DNA from: CAYNKA01 sp964397655
Lineage (GTDB): Bacteria; Spirochaetota; Spirochaetia; DTKZ01
Direction: 5' to 3'
DNA length: 64,000 bases
Assembly (NCBI GenBank): GCA_964397655.1
Contig: CAYNKA010000012.1
Coordinates: 66,098-130,097 of the forward strand
Part shown: one piece after another, positions 24,072 through 32,545 of the stretch
Layout of the letters: each line of letters opens with the position of its first letter
Position numbering within the stretch: the first letter of the stretch is position 1
Made by a program: the position numbers and the translations under genes
The notes under the pieces: generated by a model
Database searches by the model: none
Told to the model about the DNA's origin: nothing
What the model saw: the letters and a program-made list of their open reading frames with translations, nothing else

Positions 24072-25208
24072 ATGGGCAGGCCGCTTCGGCGCATTCTCGA
24101 GTTCCTATGCTTCGCCTTTCTCGCATCGGCGTTGAGCGTTTCCTGCATCGAAGAGCGAAAAAGCGTCAAGATCGGTTTCCTGGGCGGATTGACGGGCAAG
24201 GCCGCGGAAGTAGGCCTCATGGTGAGAAACGCGGTTACCCTGTATGTGGAAGACGTGAATCGGCGCGGCGGCATCGAAGGAAGGACGCTCGAGCTCCTGG
24301 CGATCGACGACAAGAACGACCCGCAGGAAGCCCTTCTCGCCGCCTCCGAATTCAAGGAAAAGGGAATTTCCGCGGTCGTCGGCCCGGTCACGAATTCGGT
24401 GGCGGCGGGCCTCGTGCCGAGGCTGGACGAGGCGGGGATCCTTTTCATCTCCCCGACGGTGAGGCTCGATCGAGTGTCCTCGAAGAACGATTGCTTCCTG
24501 CGGCTTCGGCCTTCCTTCAGCAGGTCGGCCCGGTTTCTCGGCGCAGCCGCGGCCTCCTTCGGACTGAAGAGGCTGGCGCCGGTGATCGACTACGGCAACC
24601 TGCTGTACGGCAGGGATTGGGTCGATCACTTTTCGGAAGCGTTCACGTCCGACGGCGGCTTCATGGACACCCCCGTCACTTTCATCTCCAGCTACCAAAT
24701 TTCCTTTTCGTCGATGGCCGACATGATCCTCTCGCGCGATCCCGACGGCATTTTGCTCGTAACGGGTCCGACCGACACGGCTCTCCTCTGTCAACACCTG
24801 AGAAAACGCTCCTACCGGGGATCGATATTCGCGAGCGACTGGTCCGTCGGCGCGAGCCTCGCCGTGCCCGGAGGTTCTTCGGTGGAAGGTATTTATTTCG
24901 CGGAGTCCTCGGTATTCGGCGGAAAGGGGGACGGTGCGTCGGCTCGCTTCGCCTCCGACTATTTCTCCCGTTTCGGAAACAGCCCGAGCCTCTCCGCCTA
25001 TCACGGCCACGACGCCGCGGTCGTGGCCGTCGAGGGAATCAGAAAGGCGGGCCTCCGGGCCTCGGGAAGGGAGGTCAAGCGGTCCATTCTCGCCACGAGG
25101 CACTTCGCCGGGCTGAGGGGGACGTTCTCGGTGCAGGACACCGTCGACGGCGAGGAAACGCTGCACCTTTACATGGTCTCTGAAGGAGGATTCAAGGAAA
25201 TCAGGTGA
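24072..25208 (+). CDS. Periplasmic ligand-binding lipoprotein (Peripla_BP_6 type)
   Basis: 378 residues. A lipoprotein signal peptide ends L-S-V-S-C at Cys25. The mature part has the type-I periplasmic binding fold of Leu/Ile/Val-type receptors: VKIGFLGGLTGKAAEVG at ~31-47, VEDVNRRGGIEGRTLEL at ~56-72, AVVGPVTNSVAAGL at ~99-112 and a late AYHGHDAAVVAVEGI. No permease or ATPase gene is near. The stop overlaps the start of a histidine kinase gene by four bases, so I infer a ligand sensor working with that kinase; uptake is less likely. Confidence 0.82.
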   Translation: MGRPLRRILEFLCFAFLASALSVSCIEERKSVKIGFLGGLTGKAAEVGLMVRNAVTLYVEDVNRRGGIEGRTLELLAIDDKNDPQEALLAASEFKEKGISAVVGPVTNSVAAGLVPRLDEAGILFISPTVRLDRVSSKNDCFLRLRPSFSRSARFLGAAAASFGLKRLAPVIDYGNLLYGRDWVDHFSEAFTSDGGFMDTPVTFISSYQISFSSMADMILSRDPDGILLVTGPTDTALLCQHLRKRSYRGSIFASDWSVGASLAVPGGSSVEGIYFAESSVFGGKGDGASARFASDYFSRFGNSPSLSAYHGHDAAVVAVEGIRKAGLRASGREVKRSILATRHFAGLRGTFSVQDTVDGEETLHLYMVSEGGFKEIR

Positions 25209-27289
25209 GAATCCGAACCCTCAGACTCAAGACCATCTTCGTCATCCTGCTTCTGTCCATCGCGACCGTCCCCCTCGTCCTCACGGCTATCGGGACCGAG
25301 GTGCTTTTCGAGCGCGACACGAACGCGAAGGCACTCGCCGACGTGCGCCTTTTCTCGCTGTCGGTGTCGGAAGCCCTCGACGTCTTCTTCGATCCCTTCC
25401 TTCAAGCCCTGAGCGAGATCGTCTATTTCGTGGCGCAGGAGAACTACGACGAGGAGGTGATCAAACGGCTCCTGACGATCAAGCTCGTTTCCAGATCGCA
25501 GTTCAAAAGCTATTTCGCCCTGGACAGGTTCGGAACCGTGAAATTCACCATTCCCCGGGACCCTGAGCGCGAAGGCGTCAGCTTGTCGGGTTACGAGTTC
25601 TTCGTGAAACGCTCCTATGACGGCTATGTTCGCCTGTCCCTGCCGTTCGCCTCCCCCTATGACGGCAGCATGTCCCTCGCCGCCTACACGAGCTACGACG
25701 ACAGGACCTTCGTAGGACTCGTCGACTTCGGGCGCGTGGAGAGCATGCTCAGGAAATTCACCCTGCTGCCGGAAGCCACCGTGATCATCACCGACAGGAA
25801 CGGCACGGTGCTCGCGAGCACCCGGTACGCGATGGCCGAGGAAAAGAGGAATTTCCGTGACTTTCCTCCCGTCAAAGCGGCCCTGGAAGGGGATTTCGGG
25901 AGCAGCGAAGCGAAATTCGAGGGGAAGCAGTCGGTTTGCGGCACGGCCGTCGGCAACAAGACCGGTTGGATCATCCTCGTTGTTCAGCCGATCTCGGCCT
26001 TGAACGAGGCCCTCGTCATGAGCCGCAGGGTGTACGTGGGAATCTTCGGAATCGGCATCTTCGTTTCGCTTCTCGTCAGTTTCGCGCTGTACCGCGCGTT
26101 TCTCCGGCCCTTCGAGATGCTGCGCTTGACGATCAGGGCCATCGCGGAAGGCAGAGCCGAACCGGGAGGTTCCAAGAGCTTCGGGTTCCTGGATCTGGAC
26201 GACATGATGTCCGACGTTTCGATCATGGCCGGGAGCATCAGGAGCCGCGAAGAGGACCTTCGGGACAGCAGGGAATTCCTCCATACGACGCTGAAGAGCA
26301 TCGGCGAAGGGGTCGTGGTCACGGATCCCGAGGGAAGGATTTCCTTCATGAATCCCGAGGCGGAGAGACTCACGGGGCGGAGCATCGCCGACGGCGCGGG
26401 GAAATCCGTGCGGGACGTCGTGAAGATCGAGGAGACGGGTGCCGGCGGAAAGCCTCGGGACTTCCTCGAGAATCCGGCCGTGGAGAACGATTCGGCCGGA
26501 ACGCTGCCCGATTTCCGGCTCCTCGTCGGCGGTGACCGAAGGATTCCCGTCGAATGCACGGTCGCCCCCATCCGCGATCCCGAGGGGAAACTCCTGGGCT
26601 CGGTCCTCGTTTTCCGTGACATAACGGAGAGGCGAAACCAGGAACTCAGCATTCAGCGTTCTCTCGAGGAAAAGGAGAGCCTGCTCAAGGAGATACACCA
26701 CAGAGTGAAGAACAACCTGCAGGTCATCAACAGCCTGCTGGGGCTGCAGGAGTACAAGGTCAAGAACAAGGAATTCTCGTCGCTCATCCAGGAGAGCCAG
26801 AACAGGATAAGGACCATGGCTCTGGTGCACGAGAAGATCTACCGCTCGGAGAGCCTGGCGGCGATCGATCTGGGCGAATACCTGAGCGAACTGGGGGAAT
26901 TCCTCTTCCACGCGTACTTCTCGGAAAAACAGAAAGTCGTGTTCAAGCACGATACGGAATCGGTCGTGGTTTCCATCGACGTTGCGGTCACCTGCGGGCT
27001 TCTCATCAACGAAATCATCACCAACTCGCTGAAGCACGCGTTCCCCGATGGTTGGAAAGAGGGCACCGTGTTTATCTCTCTGCGAAAAACAGAAGACAAC
27101 CTCGAAATCACGGCCGGGGACGACGGGCAGGGGATCTCCGACGGCGTCGACCATCTCGCGTCGGATTCCCTCGGCATGAGCCTCATCTATTCCCTTTCCC
27201 AGCAGCTCAAGGCGGAACTCGACACGTGTTTCGTTTCCGGTACCAGATACACCCTCCTCATACCGCTCAAACCGAAGGACGAGGAGTGA
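25205..27289 (+). CDS. Membrane histidine kinase (Cache-like sensor, HAMP, PAS, HisKA_2)
   Basis: 694 residues from a GTG that overlaps the preceding gene. TM1 ~9-30, an extracytoplasmic double-Cache-sized domain (~35-270), TM2 ~277-299, a HAMP-like linker, a PAS domain (~365-475, with GEGVVVTDPEGRISFMNPEAE), then a HisKA_2 dimerisation domain with EIHHRVKNNLQ placing the phosphoacceptor at His498, and a HATPase with NEIITNSLKHAF and a GDDGQGI box. HisKA_2 kinases often act with receiver-only or antiterminator regulators. No response regulator gene is adjacent. Confidence 0.9.
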   Translation: MRIRTLRLKTIFVILLLSIATVPLVLTAIGTEVLFERDTNAKALADVRLFSLSVSEALDVFFDPFLQALSEIVYFVAQENYDEEVIKRLLTIKLVSRSQFKSYFALDRFGTVKFTIPRDPEREGVSLSGYEFFVKRSYDGYVRLSLPFASPYDGSMSLAAYTSYDDRTFVGLVDFGRVESMLRKFTLLPEATVIITDRNGTVLASTRYAMAEEKRNFRDFPPVKAALEGDFGSSEAKFEGKQSVCGTAVGNKTGWIILVVQPISALNEALVMSRRVYVGIFGIGIFVSLLVSFALYRAFLRPFEMLRLTIRAIAEGRAEPGGSKSFGFLDLDDMMSDVSIMAGSIRSREEDLRDSREFLHTTLKSIGEGVVVTDPEGRISFMNPEAERLTGRSIADGAGKSVRDVVKIEETGAGGKPRDFLENPAVENDSAGTLPDFRLLVGGDRRIPVECTVAPIRDPEGKLLGSVLVFRDITERRNQELSIQRSLEEKESLLKEIHHRVKNNLQVINSLLGLQEYKVKNKEFSSLIQESQNRIRTMALVHEKIYRSESLAAIDLGEYLSELGEFLFHAYFSEKQKVVFKHDTESVVVSIDVAVTCGLLINEIITNSLKHAFPDGWKEGTVFISLRKTEDNLEITAGDDGQGISDGVDHLASDSLGMSLIYSLSQQLKAELDTCFVSGTRYTLLIPLKPKDEE

Positions 27290-27316
27290 GGTCGGTCGGC
27301 CGGGTCGATCCCTCCT

Positions 27317-28045
27317 TCATTCCTCTTTCGGTTCGACGAGTACCACAGAGATATTGTCCACTCCCCCGCGGGCCTTCGCCGCGTCCACGAGCGCGCCGGC
27401 CGAATCCGATCGTTTCTCCCGGACGATCGCTTCGATTTCGTTCCGGGATACGAGATCGTGAAGCCCGTCGCTCGAGAGCAGGAACACGTCGCCGGGAAGA
27501 GCTTCTCCCTCAACCTCGGCGAATTCGAGAAAGACCCGGTCGCCTCCCCCGAGTGCGTTCACGATGATGTTCGAAGGGGCGGACGGCATGTTGCCGTACT
27601 CCCTGAGCGAGTGGTCCCGCGTGAGGCGGGCGAGGCTTCCGTCGCGCAACCTGTAGAGGCGGGAGTCTCCTGCGTGGAAACGAAAGGCCTTTCCCCGGTA
27701 GAAGAGCAGTGCAACGAGGGTCGTTCCGCTCCCCGGCGGCACGGCCAGGTGGGTTTCCCGTGCATAGGCGTGGAAGGCTTCCTCGAGTTCCGCGCGGTCG
27801 AGATCTCGGGGAAGCGCCGCCATCAAGGTCCGGAGCCGTTCGAGCGCGATCCCGCTCGCCTCCTCGCCTCGCTCCATGCCTCCCATTCCGTCGGCCACCG
27901 CGAAAAGGACGGGACCGTCCTCGTCCGGAAAGAAGGTTTCCTCGCAGGATCCGTCGCGGACAAGGCGGTCGCCGACGAGGACGATGTCCTCGTTCTTCGA
28001 CCTGACGAAACCGACGTCCGACGCGGCCGACGCTTCGATTCGCAT
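27317..28045 (-). CDS. PP2C-type serine/threonine protein phosphatase
   Basis: 242 residues, bacterial PPM/PP2C phosphatase. Metal-binding motifs in order: RSKNEDIVLV (~15-24), FAVADGMGGMERGE (~48-61), GSGTTLVALLF (~105-115), HAGDSRLYRLRDG (~122-134), LLSSDGLHDLV (~188-198) and GGVDNISVVLV near the end. It removes phosphate from Ser/Thr in the cytosol, usually against a Hanks-type kinase, which is not in this window. Convergent with the kinase gene, 27 bases apart. A promoter lies directly before the start codon. Confidence 0.92.
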   Translation of the reverse strand: MRIEASAASDVGFVRSKNEDIVLVGDRLVRDGSCEETFFPDEDGPVLFAVADGMGGMERGEEASGIALERLRTLMAALPRDLDRAELEEAFHAYARETHLAVPPGSGTTLVALLFYRGKAFRFHAGDSRLYRLRDGSLARLTRDHSLREYGNMPSAPSNIIVNALGGGDRVFLEFAEVEGEALPGDVFLLSSDGLHDLVSRNEIEAIVREKRSDSAGALVDAAKARGGVDNISVVLVEPKEE

Positions 28046-28051
28046 GAATCA

Positions 28052-28080
28052 ATGATAGGCGATAATCCCCGCCGCTTCAA
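28052..28080 (-). promoter_or_regulatory. Promoter of the PP2C gene
   Basis: Minus strand TTGAAG (28080-28075), 17-base spacer, TATCAT (28057-28052), six bases before the start codon at 28045. Confidence 0.5.
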
Positions 28081-28120
28081 TCGGAGAGTAGGCACGAACT
28101 CAGGGAAAAGGCGGGCCGGC

Positions 28121-29332
28121 CTATAGGTAGAAAGCGATCCAGAGACTCCCCAGGGCGATGGTGATCACCGTGATCGGGGCTCCCGCGACGAAGTATTTCC
28201 GGAAACCGAGGTGCACGCCGCGGCGTTTCGCCGATTCGGCCACGATGAGGTTCGCTATGGATCCGAGCAGGGTGAAATTCCCCGCGAAGGTGGTCGCCAT
28301 CGCGAGCGTGGCCCATGCCTGCTCCGGCCGGGAGAGCCCCGCGACGCCGTGCTTGAGGAGCATGACGGCGGGCACGTTCGACACGAGGTTGCTCAGGACC
28401 GCGGATACCGCGCCGAAGGAGGCGAGGTTCGTCTCCCCGAGGTCCACGAGGCCGTCGAGCATCCTTCGGAATTCCGGATCCCCGCGCAGGGTGTCGGTGA
28501 GGACGAAGAGGCCGGCGAACAGAACGAGGAGCGACCAATCGATCTCCGAGAAGACCCGTTCGGGCTTGAGCCTTCTCGTGATGAGAAGGAAGGCTGCGGG
28601 AACGAGGGCCGCCAGGGCGAGCGGCAGCCTGAAGGCTATTCCGGCGAGCAGCATGGCCACGGCTACAAGGCTTTTCACGAGCAGCGGCCGGTAGATCACG
28701 CGCCTGCCTTCCTCGGGTACCGTGAAGCGGACGGGGGAGAATTCCCCGCGGAACACGAGCGTCACGACGATAAAGGAAACCGCGAGCCCGAGCACCGACG
28801 GCACGAAGAGAATTTCCAGGAACCGGAAGAAATCCATCTTCGACGCTCCCCCGATGATCATGTTCTGGGGATTCCCGATGATGGTGGCCGCCGAGCCGAT
28901 GTTGGCTGAAGTCGCCAGGCCCACGAGATAGGGAATCGGGTCTCGATCCAGGTCCAAGGCTATGGCGGTGACGAGCGGCGTGAACATGAGAACCACGGTA
29001 TCGTTGAGAAAGAGCGCGGACAGGAAGCCGGAGGAAAGAACGACGACCGCCAGGAGCTGCCTCGGGGTCCTGGCGACGCGGGTGATGTTCCTGCCTACGA
29101 GGTTGAAGAAGCCCGAAAGCCGGAGATTGATGGTGATGACCATCATGGCGAATACGAGGGCGAGCGTCTCGAGATCAAGCGAGCGGAACGCCTCCTCCAC
29201 GGTACAGCCTCCGGCCGCGACGACTGCGACGGCTCCTACCAGGGCTATGGTCGCGCGGTTCATTCTGAGGACCGGAAACCGGCCCACGGCGATGCCGAAG
29301 ACGGCTGTCGCGACGATTATCTTTACGATCAT
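28121..29332 (-). CDS. ArsB/NhaD-type (ion transporter superfamily) membrane transporter
   Basis: 403 residues, about ten transmembrane helices in two repeated halves. The first half has VLSSGFLSALFLNDTVVLMFTPL (~95-117) and SANIGSAATIIGNPQNMIIG (~137-156); the second half has SNLVSNVPAVMLL and TTFAGNFTLLGSIANLIV. These paired hairpins are the hallmark of the ArsB/NhaD/CitMHS/SLC13 group, which moves anions, dicarboxylates, arsenite or Na+/H+. The substrate cannot be read from sequence; no ars genes are nearby. Divergent from trpB2, sharing the promoter region. Confidence 0.85.
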   Translation of the reverse strand: MIVKIIVATAVFGIAVGRFPVLRMNRATIALVGAVAVVAAGGCTVEEAFRSLDLETLALVFAMMVITINLRLSGFFNLVGRNITRVARTPRQLLAVVVLSSGFLSALFLNDTVVLMFTPLVTAIALDLDRDPIPYLVGLATSANIGSAATIIGNPQNMIIGGASKMDFFRFLEILFVPSVLGLAVSFIVVTLVFRGEFSPVRFTVPEEGRRVIYRPLLVKSLVAVAMLLAGIAFRLPLALAALVPAAFLLITRRLKPERVFSEIDWSLLVLFAGLFVLTDTLRGDPEFRRMLDGLVDLGETNLASFGAVSAVLSNLVSNVPAVMLLKHGVAGLSRPEQAWATLAMATTFAGNFTLLGSIANLIVAESAKRRGVHLGFRKYFVAGAPITVITIALGSLWIAFYL

Positions 29333-29338
29333 GAGCTC

Positions 29339-29367
29339 ATTGTAGCGAATCGGGAAAAGTGTTGACA
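29339..29367 (-). promoter_or_regulatory. Promoter of the ArsB/NhaD-type gene
   Basis: Minus strand TGTCAA (29367-29362), 17-base spacer, TACAAT (29344-29339), six bases before the start codon. Its -35 position coincides with the -35 hexamer of the divergent trpB2 promoter, so only one polymerase can bind at a time. Confidence 0.4.
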
Positions 29368-29390
29368 GGGGAGGGCGAATCCCTTATTAT
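29362..29390 (+). promoter_or_regulatory. Promoter of trpB2
   Basis: TTGACA (29362-29367), exact 17-base spacer, TATTAT (29385-29390), consensus-like. Transcription would start near 29397, where there is an in-frame ATG without Shine-Dalgarno; the better start is 29421 behind AAGGAGG. Confidence 0.7.
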
Positions 29391-29420
29391 GTTTCTATGA
29401 ATAGAAACAAGGAGGATTTC

Positions 29421-30806
29421 ATGTCGACTCGAATCGTTCTCGACCCCCGTGACATTCCGCGCCGGTGGTACAATCTCGCGGCGGACCTTCCGGTCCCGAT
29501 GCAGCCGCCTCTCGGACCGGACGGAAAACCGGTATCTCCCGACATGCTGAAGCCCATTTTCCCGAACGCCCTCATCGAGCAGGAGATGTCGTCGAAACGA
29601 TGGATCGACATTCCCGAGGGAATCCTCGAAGTCCTCGCGAAATGGAGGCCTTCTCCTCTCCACAGGGCCAAGTCCCTCGAAAGGCACCTCGGCACTCCGG
29701 CCAGGATCTACTACAAGAACGAGAGCGTGTCCCCCGCGGGCAGTCACAAGCCGAACACCGCGATCGCCCAGGCCTGGTACAACAAACAGGAGGGGGTGAA
29801 GCACCTCACGACCGAGACGGGAGCCGGACAGTGGGGCTGCGCCCTCGCCTTCTCCTGCGCCCAGGTGGGGCTGGACTGCAAGGTCTTCATGGTCCGCGTG
29901 AGCTTCGACCAGAAACCCTACAGGAAGATGATGATGCAGACCTGGGGCGCAGAATGCATACCGAGCCCGTCGGATCGGACCCGGGTGGGGAGGGAAATTC
30001 TCGCCGAGACTCCCGACACGCCCGGAAGCCTCGGCATCGCCATCAGCGAGGCGGTGGAGGCCGCGGTGAGCGACGAGACCGGTTCGACGAAATACGCCCT
30101 GGGCAGCGTGCTCAATCACGTCATGCTTCACCAGACGGTCATCGGCCTCGAGACCAAGAAGCAGCTCGCCCTCGCCGGCGAAAAGACGCCGGACGTGGTC
30201 ATCGGCTGCGCCGGAGGCGGCAGCAACTTCGCGGGGCTCGCGTTCCCGTTCGTGGCGGACAAGATCGCGGGCGCCGAAATCGAGATCGTTCCGGTCGAGC
30301 CCGCCTCCTGCCCGACGCTCACGAAGGGGCCGTTCGCCTACGACCTCGGCGACTTCTCCGGCATGACCCCGCTGCTTCCCATGTACACCCTCGGTCACAC
30401 CTTCGTGCCGGCTCCCATCCACGCGGGCGGACTCAGATACCACGGCATGGCTCCCCTCGTGTCCCAGGCCGCCCGGCTCGGGCTCCTGTCGCCCCTCGCG
30501 GTGCCCCAGCTCGAATGCTTCAGTTCCGCGATCGTGTTCGCCAGGACCGAAGGCATCATCGTGGCGCCCGAGACGAGTCACGCGGTGGCTGCTGCGATCC
30601 GCGAGGCGAACAAGGCCAAGGAGGAGGGAAAGGAGAAGGTCATCGTCTTCGGCCTTTCCGGCCACGGACTCGTGGACCTCAAGGGCTACGATCAGTTCAT
30701 GAAGGGGGAACTCTCGGACTACGAGCTTCCGGCGGCCGCGATCGAACGGAATCTCGAGGCGATCAAGGATTTTCCGAAACCCGAGCCCGTCGGCGCGGGC
30801 CGCTGA
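29421..30806 (+). CDS. trpB: TrpB2-type tryptophan synthase beta chain
   Basis: 461 residues, the long TrpB2 subgroup with the N-terminal extension (ending PPLGPDGKPVSPDML). PLP lysine Lys110 in GSHKPNTA, the Gly-rich phosphate cup GCAGGGSNF (~249-257), and KVIVFGLSGHG near the end. It joins indole and serine to make tryptophan. No trpA is adjacent, which is usual for TrpB2, thought to salvage free indole. Start 29421 is chosen for its AAGGAGG. A second possible start at 29397 would be leaderless and adds eight residues. Confidence 0.9.
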   Translation: MSTRIVLDPRDIPRRWYNLAADLPVPMQPPLGPDGKPVSPDMLKPIFPNALIEQEMSSKRWIDIPEGILEVLAKWRPSPLHRAKSLERHLGTPARIYYKNESVSPAGSHKPNTAIAQAWYNKQEGVKHLTTETGAGQWGCALAFSCAQVGLDCKVFMVRVSFDQKPYRKMMMQTWGAECIPSPSDRTRVGREILAETPDTPGSLGIAISEAVEAAVSDETGSTKYALGSVLNHVMLHQTVIGLETKKQLALAGEKTPDVVIGCAGGGSNFAGLAFPFVADKIAGAEIEIVPVEPASCPTLTKGPFAYDLGDFSGMTPLLPMYTLGHTFVPAPIHAGGLRYHGMAPLVSQAARLGLLSPLAVPQLECFSSAIVFARTEGIIVAPETSHAVAAAIREANKAKEEGKEKVIVFGLSGHGLVDLKGYDQFMKGELSDYELPAAAIERNLEAIKDFPKPEPVGAGR

Positions 30807-30844
30807 GGACGCCTCCGGCCCGTTTTCGCCCCGCCGTTTTCGCC

Positions 30845-30870
30845 CCGCCTCTTGTGGCGGGGCGGTTTTT
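30845..30870 (+). terminator. Terminator of trpB2 containing the psd -35 box
   Basis: CCCCGCC (30843-30849) pairs with GGCGGGG (30856-30862), followed by CGG and TTTTT (30866-30870). The loop contains TTGTGG, the -35 hexamer of the next promoter, so the terminator and promoter share DNA. Confidence 0.7.
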
Positions 30871-30880
30871 CCGGTACAAT
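30852..30880 (+). promoter_or_regulatory. Promoter of the psd-pssA operon
   Basis: TTGTGG (30852-30857), 17-base spacer, TACAAT (30875-30880), nine bases before the psd start. Confidence 0.5.
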
Positions 30881-30889
30881 CATGGAACG

Positions 30890-31564
30890 ATGAAAATACC
30901 GCTGACGAAATTCGGCCTGCCTCAGGTCGCCCTCTTTCCGGCCCTGACCGTGCTTGTCATGATCGTCCTGTACTTCCTTCTGCGTTCCGGTGCCGCACTC
31001 GTCGTCCTCGAAGCGGCTTTGGGTCTCGTTCTGATTTGGATGTTCTCCTTTTTCCGCGATCCGGAACGGATCGTGCCCGCGGATACGAACGTCCTCCTCT
31101 CGCCCGCCGACGGGACGGTCACCGACGTCGACCTGGTCGATTTTCCCGACGGGACCGAGGGAAAGGCGGTCCGCATCGGCATCTTCCTCAGCGTGTTCAA
31201 CGTCCACATCAACAGGGCCCCCTGCGCGGTCCGAATCGAGAAGGTGACCTACAAGGAAGGAGCCTTCAAGAACGCCATGTCGCCGGAATCCGGCAGGGTG
31301 AACGAATCGAACGACGTCTCGATGCAGAGGCTCGAGGAGCCCCGCGACCGTCTCGTCGTCCGCCAGATCTCGGGAGCCATAGCCCGCAGGATCGTCTGCG
31401 CCGCCCAGATCGGAGATACGCTTTCCCAGGGGGAACGGTTCGGCATGATCAAATTCGGATCCCGCACCGAGCTCTACCTGCCCGGCTCGGACAGGGCGAA
31501 GGTCCTCGTTTCTCCCGGGGACAAGGTGAAAGCGGGACTCACCGTGATGGTACGATATCAATAG
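30890..31564 (+). CDS. psd: Phosphatidylserine decarboxylase (short, archaetidylserine type)
   Basis: 224 residues. Two N-terminal membrane helices (~15-32 and 34-54), then the Psd-A catalytic domain: SPADGTVTDVD (~71-81), FNVHINRAP (~103-111) and the self-cleavage site Gly190-Ser191 in KFGSRTELYLP, which generates the pyruvoyl prosthetic group. It makes phosphatidylethanolamine from phosphatidylserine at the membrane. It lies 19 bases before pssA, so both steps are co-expressed. Confidence 0.93.
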   Translation: MKIPLTKFGLPQVALFPALTVLVMIVLYFLLRSGAALVVLEAALGLVLIWMFSFFRDPERIVPADTNVLLSPADGTVTDVDLVDFPDGTEGKAVRIGIFLSVFNVHINRAPCAVRIEKVTYKEGAFKNAMSPESGRVNESNDVSMQRLEEPRDRLVVRQISGAIARRIVCAAQIGDTLSQGERFGMIKFGSRTELYLPGSDRAKVLVSPGDKVKAGLTVMVRYQ

Positions 31565-31583
31565 AACAAGGTAGCCGTATAAA

Positions 31584-32534
31584 ATGAAAAGATTCAGGAA
31601 TCCCATGCGCCGCAGTTCCCTGGTACAGCGCGTGAAGAAGCAGCGAATCAAGTACATCGCCATACTTCCCAACCTCATCACCCTGCTCAACGCCGTCTGC
31701 GGATTCGTGGCCATCGGATTCACCGTACGCGGAAGCGTCCCGGCCCAGGAACTCGGCGGCAAGCCTTCGCTCACCTATTTCGCCCTCGCAGGATACATGA
31801 TCTTTCTCGCGATGGTGGCGGACATGCTCGACGGCCGCGTGGCCAGACTGAGCAAGTCGACCTCGAGTTTCGGCGGCCAGCTCGACAGCCTTTCGGACGC
31901 CGTCAGCTTCGGAGTCGCGCCGGCCCTCCTCATGATCAAGGTCTTCGAGAACAAACTCATGCAGCTCGCGGAGGACGCGCCCACCTTCGTTCGGTTCGCC
32001 GGCCGTTTCGGCGCGTTCTGCGCCGTCATCTACGTATGCTGCACCATCATCAGGCTCGCCAGGTTCAACGTGGAGAACGAGGAGGACGAATCCTCGCACA
32101 TGAGTTTTTCCGGCCTTCCCTCGCCGGCCGCCGCGGGTGCGGTCGTGAGCCTCGTCATCCTCCAACAAGACTTCCTTTCCCGGCTCGCGGCGCGCACGGA
32201 TTTCGAGATCCTCAAGGCCGTCGAGAACCTCATCCCCTGGGGCCTTCCGGTCGTGGCTCTCGTCGCCGCTTTCCTCATGGTGAGCCGCATCCGCTACCCC
32301 CACGTCGTGAACCAGCAGTTCCGGGGCAAGAAGCCCTTCTCGTCGTTCATCCTCACGGTTCTCGCGCTCGTCTTCATCCTCTGGAACATACAGCTCACCC
32401 TGGCGGCGATGTTCTGCGGGTTCATGGTCTGGGGTTTCCTGCGCTGGATCTTCCTGAAGCTCACCGGCAAGCTCTCCCCCCAGGCGCCGCAGGCGGCCTC
32501 CCAGGTTCCGGGTTCCGACAAGCCCGAGGCTTGA
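31584..32534 (+). CDS. pssA: CDP-diacylglycerol-serine O-phosphatidyltransferase
   Basis: 316 residues, integral membrane enzyme with about seven or eight helices. The CDP-alcohol phosphotransferase motif is complete at ~76-98: DMLDGRVAR, eight residues, GGQLDSLSD. It makes phosphatidylserine, the substrate of Psd. The C-terminal tail (~295-316) is a Pro/Gln/Ser linker. Shine-Dalgarno AAGG is weak. Middle gene of psd-pssA-nucleotidyltransferase. Confidence 0.92.
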   Translation: MKRFRNPMRRSSLVQRVKKQRIKYIAILPNLITLLNAVCGFVAIGFTVRGSVPAQELGGKPSLTYFALAGYMIFLAMVADMLDGRVARLSKSTSSFGGQLDSLSDAVSFGVAPALLMIKVFENKLMQLAEDAPTFVRFAGRFGAFCAVIYVCCTIIRLARFNVENEEDESSHMSFSGLPSPAAAGAVVSLVILQQDFLSRLAARTDFEILKAVENLIPWGLPVVALVAAFLMVSRIRYPHVVNQQFRGKKPFSSFILTVLALVFILWNIQLTLAAMFCGFMVWGFLRWIFLKLTGKLSPQAPQAASQVPGSDKPEA

Positions 32535-32545
32535 CGGGGGACGGC

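Noticed and set aside
29465..31564. A 699-codon frame ending in the psd gene
   Set aside because: The first 475 codons are a shadow of trpB2; psd begins at 30890 with its own promoter.
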